Origin: Ohtaekwangia koreensis
GTDB lineage: Bacteria > Bacteroidota > Bacteroidia > Cytophagales > Cyclobacteriaceae
Direction of reading: 5' to 3'
Assembly (NCBI RefSeq): GCF_900167975.1
Contig: NZ_FUZU01000002.1
Coordinates: 1,343,501-1,407,500, forward strand
Length of the DNA: 64,000 bases
Position numbers and translations under genes: made by a program. This document shows, in pieces, positions 43,242 to 52,595 of the stretch. Below the pieces are notes generated by a model, which saw only the letters and a program-made list of their open reading frames with translations, was not told the origin of the DNA and did no database searches. Positions within the stretch are counted from its first letter, which is position 1, and each line of letters begins with the position of its first letter.

Positions 43242-43821
43242 ATCGATTAAGTTATTGGATGGAACGTATTATAATCTATCACATCATGAGCAACGGATGA
43301 ATCGTTCGCTCAAAATGCTTTGTGGGTTTGATGAGCATTTTGATCTCGAAGGTCTGTTATCGAAAGTTGACCGGCCCGATCAAGGGCTTTTTAAATGCCG
43401 TATTATTTATGACGACACTTCACGTGAAATAGAATTTCAACCGTATCAGTATAAGAAGATTCAAAGCTTACGCGTGGTAGAACACGACCGGATATCTTAC
43501 GAATTTAAATATACTGATCGTAAAGTAATCAACCGTTTATTTGAACTTCGTAAAGATTGTGACGATATTCTTATTGTAAAACGAGGTTTTATAACAGACT
43601 CATCATACTCGAATATTGTATTTAAGAAAAACAGCCATTGGGTTACACCCTGGTCTGCTCTTTTAAAAGGAACGCAACGTCAGAAATTAATTGACCAGAA
43701 TATCATCCAGGAAGACGATATCCGGCTTGAAGACATTAAATCTTTTGAGTCTTTTAAACTTATTAACGCCATGTTCGAATTTGGTGGTGACGAGATTGAC
43801 GTATCCAACATAGTTTTTTAG
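43225..43821 (+). CDS. pabC: aminotransferase class IV, probable aminodeoxychorismate lyase
   Basis: A 198-residue PLP fold type IV protein: MSLLIESIKLLDGTYYNLSHHEQRMNRSL, KCRIIYDD, DDILIVKRGFITDSSYSNIVF, HWVTPWSALLKGTQRQKLIDQNIIQEDDI. It is short compared with most class IV proteins, as are other pabC genes fused or adjacent to pabB. The Lys in ILIVKRG is the PLP lysine candidate. It follows pabB with an overlap, so the pair would convert chorismate to 4-aminobenzoate. The activity is inferred from the context. Confidence 0.86.
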   Translation: MSLLIESIKLLDGTYYNLSHHEQRMNRSLKMLCGFDEHFDLEGLLSKVDRPDQGLFKCRIIYDDTSREIEFQPYQYKKIQSLRVVEHDRISYEFKYTDRKVINRLFELRKDCDDILIVKRGFITDSSYSNIVFKKNSHWVTPWSALLKGTQRQKLIDQNIIQEDDIRLEDIKSFESFKLINAMFEFGGDEIDVSNIVF

Positions 43822-43875
43822 TTTTAGGCTGAAATCGTGATCATGCATCACAATTTATTAATGGATAATTTTTAG

Positions 43876-45795
43876 ATGAATCGCCTTCTCATTCTTTTTT
43901 TTATACTGGTTGCCCTACCGGCCATTGCTCAGGTTCAGTTAAGCACTAAATCTAAAAAAGCAATTGAGCTATATATGCAGGCTGATAACTACCGTGTACG
44001 CGGACAATTCGCCCAGGCTATTAGTTTGCTGAATCAAGCCATTGATAAAGACGAAGATTTTGTGGAGGCCTATTATCGGTTGGGCTTGGTATATATGAAT
44101 ATGAAGAACTATACCGATGCTTTGAAGAACTTTGAGAAAGGGCTCTCCTTAACTAACGATCTTCGAAAACAAAAAGTATTCTGGTATGATATGGGCGAAT
44201 GCTATGTATCTATAGGGGAGTACGAAAAGGCAATGAAAGTACTGAGTGCCTTTGTGAATAATGAGACACAAAACAAACCGAAGATCGACCGTGCAACCGT
44301 ACTCTTTAAGAGCGCAGAATTTGCATACAAGAATAAAGACAACGCTTCTCCCTATAAACAAAAGCCGTTAAGTGACACTGTGAATTGCTATGTTATGCAA
44401 TACTTCCCGGTGCTCACTGCTGATCAACAACAACTCATTTTCACACGAAGAGTTAGCAATGATCCGAATGCAGATGAGGACCTTGTAATATCAAAAAAGA
44501 ATTCGCAGGGTAAATGGACCACTCCGGTTTCTATTTCCAAGAATATAAATACCCGCCTGAATGAAGGAACATGCGCTATTTCTGCCGATGGAAGGAACCT
44601 GATATTTACTTCATGTATAGGCCGTGAAGGTATAGGAAGCTGCGATCTATATGAAAGTAAAAAGATTGGCGATGACTGGACCGAGCCTAAAAATTTAGGT
44701 CCGAATGTAAATAGCGTTGCGTGGGAATCACAACCCACATTGTCTGCGGATGGACGGACACTATATTTTGTCTCTGATAGAAGAGCAGGATTTGGTCGGA
44801 GAGATATATGGGTGTCAACACAAGACGATGCCGGGAAATGGATGAAAGCTGTAAATGTTGGTAAGCCTATCAACTCTGCGTTTGACGAAATCTCGCCCTT
44901 TATCCATGCGAATAACAAAACGTTATATTTTGCATCAAATGGACTTCCTGGTTTTGGAGGGTATGATCTCTTTTCAGTAGATAAGGATTCAGCAGGATGG
45001 TCAGCGCCTAAAAATATAGGAGCTCCGATCAATACTCACGAAGATCAATTCTCATTATTTATTACTGCCGATGGTAACAAAGGATACTACTCTCAAGAGG
45101 AAAGTGTAGGAGCCGGTGCTACCCGAAGCAGAATATTTGAATTGTTAATTCCGGAAGAAAGCCAGGTAAAGTATAGGAGTAACTATGTAAGTGGCGTGGT
45201 TCGCGACAAGAAAACCCGGCAGGTTTTAGCCGCGAAGATCGAGCTTATCAATATATCAAAGAATGAGGTAGAGTCGTTAGTGGAATCTGATTCTGTCACC
45301 GGAGAATATCTGATCGTATTGACGCAGGGTGCAGACTATGCACTATATATAAATAAGAAGCACTACCTGTTTAAGAGTTTGCATTTCAATTATTCTGAGT
45401 CATTCAATTTAGAGCCTATTGTATTAGATGTTGATTTGGAAAAAGCTTCCATCGGATCGACCGTTGTATTGAATAATATTTTCTTTGATGTAGATAAGTA
45501 TGAATTGAAGGACAACTCCATTACGGAGCTTAGAAAAATTATCCGCTTCCTTACTGAAAATCCGGAAATCCGGGTCGAAATAGGAGGACATACTGATAAT
45601 TCAGGATCCACAATCTATAATAAGCAGCTTTCAGAAAAGCGCGCCCTCTCCGTTTACAATTATCTTATTGCTAATGGCGTGTTAAAAAGCCGACTCACCC
45701 CCAAGGGGTATGGCCCAGATCAGCCTATAGCCCCTAACGACACCGAGCCCTCCCGTAAGCTGAACCGGAGAATTGAGTTCAAAATCATCAAGTAA
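43876..45795 (+). CDS. OmpA-family protein with TPR, PD40 and CnaB-like domains (PorE-like)
   Basis: A 639-residue protein with a Sec signal (MNRLLILFFILVALPAIAQ). Order: TPR repeats (about 28-140, SLLNQAIDKDEDFVEAYYRLGLVYMNMKNYTDALKNFEKGL), a PD40/WD40-like propeller (about 180-420, with repeated ISADGRNLIFTS, LSADGRTLYFVSDR, HANNKTLYFASNG), a carboxypeptidase-regulatory-like domain (433-500), and a C-terminal OmpA domain (530-639, NNIFFDVDKYELKDNSITELRKI, peptidoglycan binding). This is the layout of PorE, a periplasmic peptidoglycan-binding part of the type IX secretion machine. It also matches related paralogues, so the symbol is left out. Confidence 0.85.
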   Translation: MNRLLILFFILVALPAIAQVQLSTKSKKAIELYMQADNYRVRGQFAQAISLLNQAIDKDEDFVEAYYRLGLVYMNMKNYTDALKNFEKGLSLTNDLRKQKVFWYDMGECYVSIGEYEKAMKVLSAFVNNETQNKPKIDRATVLFKSAEFAYKNKDNASPYKQKPLSDTVNCYVMQYFPVLTADQQQLIFTRRVSNDPNADEDLVISKKNSQGKWTTPVSISKNINTRLNEGTCAISADGRNLIFTSCIGREGIGSCDLYESKKIGDDWTEPKNLGPNVNSVAWESQPTLSADGRTLYFVSDRRAGFGRRDIWVSTQDDAGKWMKAVNVGKPINSAFDEISPFIHANNKTLYFASNGLPGFGGYDLFSVDKDSAGWSAPKNIGAPINTHEDQFSLFITADGNKGYYSQEESVGAGATRSRIFELLIPEESQVKYRSNYVSGVVRDKKTRQVLAAKIELINISKNEVESLVESDSVTGEYLIVLTQGADYALYINKKHYLFKSLHFNYSESFNLEPIVLDVDLEKASIGSTVVLNNIFFDVDKYELKDNSITELRKIIRFLTENPEIRVEIGGHTDNSGSTIYNKQLSEKRALSVYNYLIANGVLKSRLTPKGYGPDQPIAPNDTEPSRKLNRRIEFKIIK

Positions 45796-45823
45796 GCCTG
45801 TTAATCTGTTAATCAGGCTTTTT
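45795..45823 (+). terminator. terminator of the PorE-like gene
   Basis: AGCCTG (45795-45800), loop, CAGGCT (45814-45819), then TTTTTG. It overlaps the stop codon region. Confidence 0.7.
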
Positions 45824-45936
45824 GTCGCATATTTGAACATTGTCAAGGCAAGCACAGCCATCAATCTCTTCAATCTTCTACCATTTGATACGTTAGTATT
45901 TTTAATGTTAAAATACTTAATTTCGGGGGACTCACC

Positions 45937-45967
45937 TTTCGAGAGTTATTATTTTGTTATAAGTTTG
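45937..45967 (+). promoter_or_regulatory. susC operon promoter
   Basis: TTTC (45937-45940, one base from TTTG), 19-bp spacer, TAAGTTTG (45960-45967). The predicted leader is about 30 bp before the susC ATG. Confidence 0.5.
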
Positions 45968-46006
45968 GTCGCACATTTAAATTTTCATTAACCTAAATTT
46001 TACAGT

Positions 46007-49000
46007 ATGAAGAGAATTCTACTCGTATGCTTAACAGCGGTGTTAGCATTCGCCAGCAGCGAATTGTGGGCACAGGAGCGAACGGTCTCCGGTCGGGTCA
46101 CCTCGGCTGAAGACGGATCCGGTCTTCCGGGCGTAAACGTTGTGGTAAAAGGAACAACCAATGGTACAGTAACAGATGTAAATGGTAACTATACATTACA
46201 GGCACCTACAACAGGTGGTGTTTTGGTGTTTACATTTATCGGTTTAAAATCTCAGGAACTTGAGATTGGAAGCCGTTCTTCGATTGATACCCAGATGGAG
46301 CAGGATGTTCAGCAACTTACAGAAGTTGTGGTAACATCGCTTGGCGTAGCAAAAGAAGAGAAGTCTTTGGGTTATGCTGTTCAGCAGGTTAACAGCGATG
46401 AATTACTTAAAGCAAGAGAAACCAACGTTATTAACTCGTTATCAGGAAAGATAGCCGGTGTCAATATTACGAGCGCATCAGGAGCAGTCGGAGCCTCTTC
46501 CCGGATCGTAATACGTGGTGCAAATTCTTTTGGAAATAACCAACCTCTTTTTGTCGTAGACGGTGTACCAATAAGTAATGGTGATTTCGGTAGTACTGAC
46601 AATGAAGGTACCAACCGTGGTAACGGAGCTGCAGATTTGAACCCTAACGATATAGAATCTATTACTGTATTGAAAGGTCCTAATGCGGCTGCTTTATATG
46701 GATCAAGAGCATCAAACGGTGTAATTCTGGTGACAACGAAATCAGGTAAAAAAGGAGCTGGTCTTGGTGTTCAGGTTAATTCCAACGTAACATTTGAGAA
46801 CCCTCTGAAATTACCTGATTATCAAAATGGTTATGGTCAAGGATCTGGCGGTCAATTTGAGTTTGTTGATGGTGCCGGTGGAGGTACAAATGATGGTACT
46901 GACGAAAGTTGGGGCCCAAAACTTGATGCTGGTTTAATGATTCCTCAGTTCAATTCACCTGTAGTAAACGGAGTAAGACAAGCTACGCCATGGGTATCAC
47001 ATCCTGACAATATCAAAAGCTTTTTTAATACAGGAACAACCATATCTAATAATGTATCGATAACAGGTGGTACTGATAAAGCTGGAGTGAGATTATCTTA
47101 CACAGATCAACGTCAGAAAGGTATGGTACCCAATACCGATCAGAATAAAAGCACAATTTCATTAAATGGGAATATTGATTTGACAGATAAGTTCACGATC
47201 AACGCAACGGCTAATTATGTTAAAACGAAAAGCGATAACCTTCCTGGTTATGGTTATAGTGCTCAGAACGTAATGCAACAGTTCATTTGGTTTGGCAGAC
47301 AAGTAGATATGGGTGCCCTCAAAAATTATCAAAACACAGATGGAACGAAGAATAGCTGGAACTACAACTATCATAACAATCCCTACTTTACTCTAAACGA
47401 AAATTTGAATACTGTAGATCGTAATCGTATCTATGGAAATGCTCGTGCAACCTATAAATTCACAGACTGGCTCAGCGCATTTGTAAGAACTGGTACTGAT
47501 TATTATACATATACCAACACAGGGCGCAGAGCTGTAGGAGATCTGGATGTTCCGAATGGATATTATGCAGAAGAAACATTCACTTTTTCTGAGATTAACA
47601 CAGATTTCTTGTTAAGCTTTAATAAAGCACTAACGGATGATGTTCAATTATCATTGAATGTCGGAGGTAACAGAATGAATCAGAATTCACATAAAATCAC
47701 TGGAGTTGCAGGTGAACTTGCTATACCTGGAGTTTATACTTTGAGCAATTCCAAGATACCTTTGACCACAACAAGTGAGTATAAGAAAAAGAGAATAAAC
47801 AGTATGTATTTCTCTGGTCAGGTTGGTTTCCTTGGATCTTTGTTTCTTGATTTCACCGGAAGAAATGACTGGTCAAGTACATTACCTGACGGGAATAACT
47901 CATATTTCTACCCTTCAGTTTCTTTGAGTGCAGTGCTTACTGACTTGTTTGATATACAATCTGACTTCCTTTCTTTCGCCAAGGTAAGAACAAGCTGGGC
48001 TAAGGTCGGTTCTGATACGGATCCATATCAACTTATAGGAAGTGTAAGCATCGGAGGAGGATGGAACGACGCAACAAAATTGCCTTCTTTATTTGTACCT
48101 GATAATATCCCCAACTCTGAATTAAAGCCTCAGTTTACTAAGTCTACAGAATTTGGTGTTGACTTAAGGTTACTACAGGATCGGATTAGATTAGACATGA
48201 CGTATTATGACGCGAAGACCACAGATCAGATCATTAGCGTTCCTGTTTCTTCTTCTTCAGGATATACCTCAAAAAATATAAATGCGGGAGAAATTTCTAA
48301 CAAAGGTATCGAAGTATCTCTTGGTGGAACAGCCGTAAAATCAGCTGGAGGCTTTCAGTGGGATGTTACAGTGAATTACGCCTGGAATAGAAACAAAGTT
48401 GTCGAATTAGCCCCCGGAGTTGATAGTTATGTTTTAGGAACATACTGGTCTCTGCAAGTTGCAGCAATCCCAGGTGAGCGCTTCGGTTCCCTTTTTGGTT
48501 ACGGCTTTCAGAGAGATCCTGATGGAAATATTATCCACGTAAATGGTATCCCTCAGCGAGATGCAACAGCTAAAGTATTGGGAAGCTATACACCAGATTG
48601 GACTGGTGGTTTGATGAATGAAGTTTCCTATAAGGGAGTTTCTTTGTCTGCATTGGTTGATGTTAAGTGGGGTGGTGATTTGTACTCCATGACAACTACA
48701 TGGGGACGATATGCCGGTGTACTAGATGAAACCCTTTTAGGGCGTGAGAATGGTATTGTAGGAAAAGGCGTGATAGCTAATGGAGATGGATCGTACAGAA
48801 CCAATGACGTAGTTGTTTCTGCAGAACAATATAACAAAGCAGCTTTTGTAAATACTCTTGCAGAGTCAAGCATTTTCGATGCCAGTTACGTGAAGCTTCG
48901 CGAAGTACGCCTAGGATATACTATTCCTAACAGTATATTCCAGAATCTTCCATTCAGAGATCTTAATATTTCTTTTGTCGGACGAAATTTAGCTTTGTTG

Positions 49001-49126
49001 TATAGCAAAGTCCCTCATATAGATCCAGAGACAGCGTTTAGTAATTCAAATGTTCAAGGTATTGAATTTGGACAATTGCCAAGTGCAAGAAGTCTTGGTT
49101 TTAATGTAAGCTTCAAGTTGCAGTAG
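46007..49126 (+). CDS. susC: SusC/RagA-type TonB-linked outer membrane protein
   Basis: A 1039-residue outer-membrane porin of normal length. A Sec signal (ELWAQ) is followed by a CarboxypepD-regulatory domain (RTVSGRVTSAEDGSGLPGVNVVVKGTTNGTVTDVNGNYTLQ), the SusC signature around QLTEVVVTSLG, the plug (SLSGKIAGVNITSASGAVGASSRIVIRGANSFGNNQPLFVVDGVPIS) and a barrel ending RSLGFNVSFKLQ. The barrel end is aromatic-poor but ends on a strand. It imports a ligand bound by the SusD-type lipoprotein encoded next (29 bp downstream). The substrate is unknown; no glycoside hydrolase or sensor gene accompanies it. Confidence 0.95.
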   Translation: MKRILLVCLTAVLAFASSELWAQERTVSGRVTSAEDGSGLPGVNVVVKGTTNGTVTDVNGNYTLQAPTTGGVLVFTFIGLKSQELEIGSRSSIDTQMEQDVQQLTEVVVTSLGVAKEEKSLGYAVQQVNSDELLKARETNVINSLSGKIAGVNITSASGAVGASSRIVIRGANSFGNNQPLFVVDGVPISNGDFGSTDNEGTNRGNGAADLNPNDIESITVLKGPNAAALYGSRASNGVILVTTKSGKKGAGLGVQVNSNVTFENPLKLPDYQNGYGQGSGGQFEFVDGAGGGTNDGTDESWGPKLDAGLMIPQFNSPVVNGVRQATPWVSHPDNIKSFFNTGTTISNNVSITGGTDKAGVRLSYTDQRQKGMVPNTDQNKSTISLNGNIDLTDKFTINATANYVKTKSDNLPGYGYSAQNVMQQFIWFGRQVDMGALKNYQNTDGTKNSWNYNYHNNPYFTLNENLNTVDRNRIYGNARATYKFTDWLSAFVRTGTDYYTYTNTGRRAVGDLDVPNGYYAEETFTFSEINTDFLLSFNKALTDDVQLSLNVGGNRMNQNSHKITGVAGELAIPGVYTLSNSKIPLTTTSEYKKKRINSMYFSGQVGFLGSLFLDFTGRNDWSSTLPDGNNSYFYPSVSLSAVLTDLFDIQSDFLSFAKVRTSWAKVGSDTDPYQLIGSVSIGGGWNDATKLPSLFVPDNIPNSELKPQFTKSTEFGVDLRLLQDRIRLDMTYYDAKTTDQIISVPVSSSSGYTSKNINAGEISNKGIEVSLGGTAVKSAGGFQWDVTVNYAWNRNKVVELAPGVDSYVLGTYWSLQVAAIPGERFGSLFGYGFQRDPDGNIIHVNGIPQRDATAKVLGSYTPDWTGGLMNEVSYKGVSLSALVDVKWGGDLYSMTTTWGRYAGVLDETLLGRENGIVGKGVIANGDGSYRTNDVVVSAEQYNKAAFVNTLAESSIFDASYVKLREVRLGYTIPNSIFQNLPFRDLNISFVGRNLALLYSKVPHIDPETAFSNSNVQGIEFGQLPSARSLGFNVSFKLQ

Positions 49127-49154
49127 TGGATTAAAATCATAAACGATTTAAAGT

Positions 49155-50690
49155 ATGAAAAATAATATATATAGATTATTTCTGTTAGTGACATTCTTCT
49201 TGGGTGTCGCAGCATGTACTAATGACTTCGATGAGATTAATAATAACGTTAACTCTCCTACAGTAGATAAAGCCGCACCCGATCAATTGCTTACCAATGC
49301 TATTGAAAGTATGACAGATCGTGTTCATGAAATATTTCTTGGACATGAGATGGGCTCTTGCTGGGCTCAGCACATGGCTAAAGTCCAGTATACAGATGAA
49401 GATCGGTATGTATACCGCCCTGACGTTGTTAATACAACCTGGAGTAGTTTTTACGCTGCCAATGGATCAGATGCTGCCTTGATATATAAATTGGGCGGCG
49501 AGAGAAGCCAGCCAAATTATCAGGGTGTAGCATTGGTACTACAAGCATATATTGCAGCTGAGCTAACAGATTTATTCGGTGATGTTCCATACTCTCAAGC
49601 TTGGAAGGGTGCTGGAGAAGATGGAGGCATTCTAAGCCCTGAGTATGATACACAAGAAGCCATCTACCGTGATATAATTGCTAAGCTTGACGAAGCAAAT
49701 TCTTTATTAGATCCAGACGGTACCGCAATCGCTGGTGATATCCTTTTTAAGAATGATATAACTAAATGGAAAAAATTCGCCAATTCGCTTCGATTAAGAT
49801 TGTTACTTAGAATGTCGGACAGAGATGCTTCTTTAGCAACAACGGAGATGTCTAAAATCGTTGGAGCACCGGCTACATATCCAATTTTTGAGAGTAATTC
49901 TGACAACGCAGCGTTAATCTATCTTGGCTCATCACCAAATAACAATCCAATCAACGAAAACAGAAAGAGTCGTGATGATCATAGGGTTAGTAAGAATTTG
50001 ATCGATATGCTGGTGGATATGGAGGATGATAGGCTTATGGTCTATGCTAATCCAGCAGAGGGAATTGATGAATTTGTAGGTATACCGAATGGGCTCACTT
50101 CTGCAGATGCAGCAGCTTATAACGGTAACGGACTTGCCAATACATCTAAGATTGGAGATTATTTCACAGCTGCCACTGCACCAGGTATGTTAATGAGCTA
50201 TGCAGAACTTCAGTTTATTCTTGCTGAGGCTGCTAAGAAGGGTTATATATCAGGAGGAGATGCTTCTGCTCAAACATATTATGAGAACGGAATTAAGGGC
50301 TCTTTTGAACAATATCGTGCTCCTTTGCAAGCGGTTATAGATGCAGATGGAACTACGCTTGGTGGACTCACAGTACCGACCTCAGTAGATGCTGCTGCTG
50401 CGAATGTGATTGCTAATCAAGCTTATAATGCGAACGATGCTCTTCGATTGATTGCCACACAACGGTATTTGGCAACATTCGATCAGGGACTGCAAACCTG
50501 GTTCGAGTGGAGAAGAACAGGTTTCCCTGTACTTACCCCTGCCGTCTCAGGCGAAAATGGCGGTAAAATACCAGTTAGAGTTCCATATCCTCAAATTGAA
50601 GCTACACGAAACGGTACCAATTTAAACACAGCTATTGCTCGTCAAGGTGCTGATGATTTGAATACCAAAGTATGGTGGGATGTCAATTAA
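49155..50690 (+). CDS. susD: SusD/RagB-type outer membrane lipoprotein
   Basis: A 511-residue lipoprotein (signal ending VAACTNDFDEINNNVNSPT). It has the SusD-like_2 pattern: APDQLLTNAIESMTD, GHEMGSCWAQHMAKVQYTDEDRYVY, VLQAYIAAELTDLFGDVPYSQAW, FANSLRLRLLLRMSD, and near the end RYLATFDQGLQTWFEWRRTGFPVLTPAVSGENGGKIPVRVPYPQIEATRNGTNLNTAIARQGADDLNTKVWWD. It forms the lid on the SusC barrel at the cell surface. Its nutrient cannot be deduced, but this SusD-like_2 type is often found with peptide or non-starch substrates. Confidence 0.94.
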   Translation: MKNNIYRLFLLVTFFLGVAACTNDFDEINNNVNSPTVDKAAPDQLLTNAIESMTDRVHEIFLGHEMGSCWAQHMAKVQYTDEDRYVYRPDVVNTTWSSFYAANGSDAALIYKLGGERSQPNYQGVALVLQAYIAAELTDLFGDVPYSQAWKGAGEDGGILSPEYDTQEAIYRDIIAKLDEANSLLDPDGTAIAGDILFKNDITKWKKFANSLRLRLLLRMSDRDASLATTEMSKIVGAPATYPIFESNSDNAALIYLGSSPNNNPINENRKSRDDHRVSKNLIDMLVDMEDDRLMVYANPAEGIDEFVGIPNGLTSADAAAYNGNGLANTSKIGDYFTAATAPGMLMSYAELQFILAEAAKKGYISGGDASAQTYYENGIKGSFEQYRAPLQAVIDADGTTLGGLTVPTSVDAAAANVIANQAYNANDALRLIATQRYLATFDQGLQTWFEWRRTGFPVLTPAVSGENGGKIPVRVPYPQIEATRNGTNLNTAIARQGADDLNTKVWWDVN

Positions 50691-50712
50691 TCTAATATCA
50701 AAACTGAATCTT

Positions 50713-51561
50713 ATGAAACGAAATATAAAAGTATTTTCAATTACGGTATTGGCGTTATCCTTGATTTGGATTACATATTCATGTGTAGAACCAGATGATC
50801 TGATAACAGAAGATGCTAAAGAAGGAGGAGCTATTGTAGCTGTTACGGGCTCTAGCGGTAAAGTATTAGGAGTTCCTGACGCCACAACTGGAGAAGTGAC
50901 ATTTACGGACAATGATCTTTCATTAATTGTAAATAAAAAAACTGGCGGCAGTGCCGTTGAATCTTATGCAGTAGTAAAACAGTATAATGGGGGGGCCGAG
51001 GTTGTTGTTGAGGAGTTTGAAACCACACCACATACAGTTGAACTAACAACTCTTTCTGAATTTTTGAATGGTACAGGTAAGCAAGAATCAGATCTTCGCA
51101 TCGGTGATGTATTCACGTTTACGGTTAGACAAACGCTTGAAGATGGAAGAATCATTTACTCAGCTCCTGCAAATGGAAGGTATAATGTTACGGTTAACTG
51201 CTCCTCAAATCTGGCAGGCACCTATACCGTTACGGGCGTTTACAACAGACCGGCTTCAGGAATCACGGGACAAGCAGTTGGACCAAGAACAGAAGTTATT
51301 TCTGAGATCTCACCTGGGGTGTATGGCACTCAATTGACAGGTCATTGGACTTTGGCAGACCTCGGAGTTTCAGAATGTCCCATTATATTTAGCGATGTTT
51401 GTGGTGAGCTCACAATTGCAACACAAACTTTGTGCGATGCTTATTCAAATGAGGTTTCCGGTACAGGTTATGTTGATGCAGCCACAGGAAATCTTTTTTT
51501 TGAGTATATAATTACAGGAGGCAATGAACGTAGCTATACGTTCACTTTCGCTAAACAGTAA
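50713..51561 (+). CDS. susCD-associated lipoprotein, hypothetical
   Basis: The ATG at 50713 gives MKRNIKVFSITVLALSLIWITYSCVEPDDLITED, a lipoprotein signal, about 282 residues. The mature part is beta-rich with repeats like VTGSSGKVLGVPDATTGEVTFTDNDLSLIVNKK and a C-terminal CSSNLAGTYTVTGVYNRPASGITG, similar to the Ig-like accessory lipoproteins that sit after many susD genes. It probably lies at the cell surface. It starts 22 bp after susD, so it belongs to the operon. Function unknown. Confidence 0.78.
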   Translation: MKRNIKVFSITVLALSLIWITYSCVEPDDLITEDAKEGGAIVAVTGSSGKVLGVPDATTGEVTFTDNDLSLIVNKKTGGSAVESYAVVKQYNGGAEVVVEEFETTPHTVELTTLSEFLNGTGKQESDLRIGDVFTFTVRQTLEDGRIIYSAPANGRYNVTVNCSSNLAGTYTVTGVYNRPASGITGQAVGPRTEVISEISPGVYGTQLTGHWTLADLGVSECPIIFSDVCGELTIATQTLCDAYSNEVSGTGYVDAATGNLFFEYIITGGNERSYTFTFAKQ

Positions 51562-51597
51562 AGGTTACTACTCATTTTCAGTAAAAAGAAATCAACT

Positions 51598-52545
51598 ATG
51601 AAAAAAATAATTTGTTTACTACTTCTTCCATCATTCATCATCTTCACGGCTTGTGAAGATGATGACGATCACAAAGGAGATTCTAGCATAAAAGCCGCAA
51701 ATCCATCAATAACAATTAGCGATGTTCCTACTACGGAAGTCACTTTGGATGAGCAGGATATTACTTATAACTTTCCAATTACGCTGTCAGAACCACAATT
51801 AATTGATATCCCCATTTATATTACAGTTTCAGGAGAGGCAACTTTGGGAGAAGATTTTGAAATTCCCGAGAAAGTTGTGATCCCGGCTTTTACAACGACA
51901 GGGAATATAGCTTTGAAATTTTCTGCGGACGATATATTGGAAGGAGATGAAACTGTAACCATTCAAATAGGTGACAGTCGTACTGTTAATTCGACACTAA
52001 CTTCAAAGACGGTTAAGTATACAATTCATGATGCAACGGTACCTTCCGAAGTTGGATTTTCGATTGATTGGAGCTATACATTTGAGTTTAATGATGAGGA
52101 ATTTGATTTAGCTGATCTAACTGATCTCGATTTTTTTGTTTACGATGAAAACGATGATTTAGTAGAGTCTGCAGCTACAGGTTCGGTTCCCGAGGAATTT
52201 GTATTGCCTGCAGACTTAGCAGATGGTACCTACACAATTACGGTTAACCCCTATGCGATTAGTTTTGATGGAGAATTTAATGGCGAACCATTAGGGCCTT
52301 TTGTAATCCCAATTAAAATTACTGCCAGCAGGGCAGTGCCAGAGAAAGAATTGGTGTTGACCTATGAAGGACTTAGTACGGATGACCAGGATAAATTTTT
52401 TGATAATTCAGGTAACTACGTAGAGCTTGTTATTGCCAGAATTGTAAAGACTGGAGATACTTTTGAAATCTTAGACCAAGCTGATGAGTCTGTCGGCACT
52501 CTCCGACAGAAAGCTAATGCTACATCTCACGGGGTTAAAAAATAA
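51598..52545 (+). CDS. lipoprotein with Calx-beta-like domain
   Basis: A 315-residue lipoprotein (MKKIICLLLLPSFIIFTACEDDDD; modified Cys19). An acidic stretch follows the Cys. Residues about 35-140 resemble a Calx-beta domain: YNFPITLSEPQLIDIPIYITVSGEATLGEDFEIPEKVVIPAFTTTGNIALKFSADDILEGDETVTIQI. The C-terminal half is less clear (DIDF-rich, then PEKELVLTYEGLSTDDQDKFFDNSGNYVEL). Surface-exposed and probably calcium-binding by analogy. It is the last gene of the susCD operon, and the terminator follows at 52552. Confidence 0.8.
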   Translation: MKKIICLLLLPSFIIFTACEDDDDHKGDSSIKAANPSITISDVPTTEVTLDEQDITYNFPITLSEPQLIDIPIYITVSGEATLGEDFEIPEKVVIPAFTTTGNIALKFSADDILEGDETVTIQIGDSRTVNSTLTSKTVKYTIHDATVPSEVGFSIDWSYTFEFNDEEFDLADLTDLDFFVYDENDDLVESAATGSVPEEFVLPADLADGTYTITVNPYAISFDGEFNGEPLGPFVIPIKITASRAVPEKELVLTYEGLSTDDQDKFFDNSGNYVELVIARIVKTGDTFEILDQADESVGTLRQKANATSHGVKK

Positions 52546-52551
52546 AGGAAA

Positions 52552-52590
52552 AAGAGAGGCTGGCTCAGATAGACAGCCTCTCTTCTTTTT
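52552..52590 (+). terminator. terminator of the susCD operon
   Basis: An 11-bp stem AAGAGAGGCTG / CAGCCTCTCTT (52552-52562, 52574-52584), then CTTTTT. It also serves, less well, the convergent gene at 52596. Confidence 0.9.
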
Positions 52591-52595
52591 AAATT

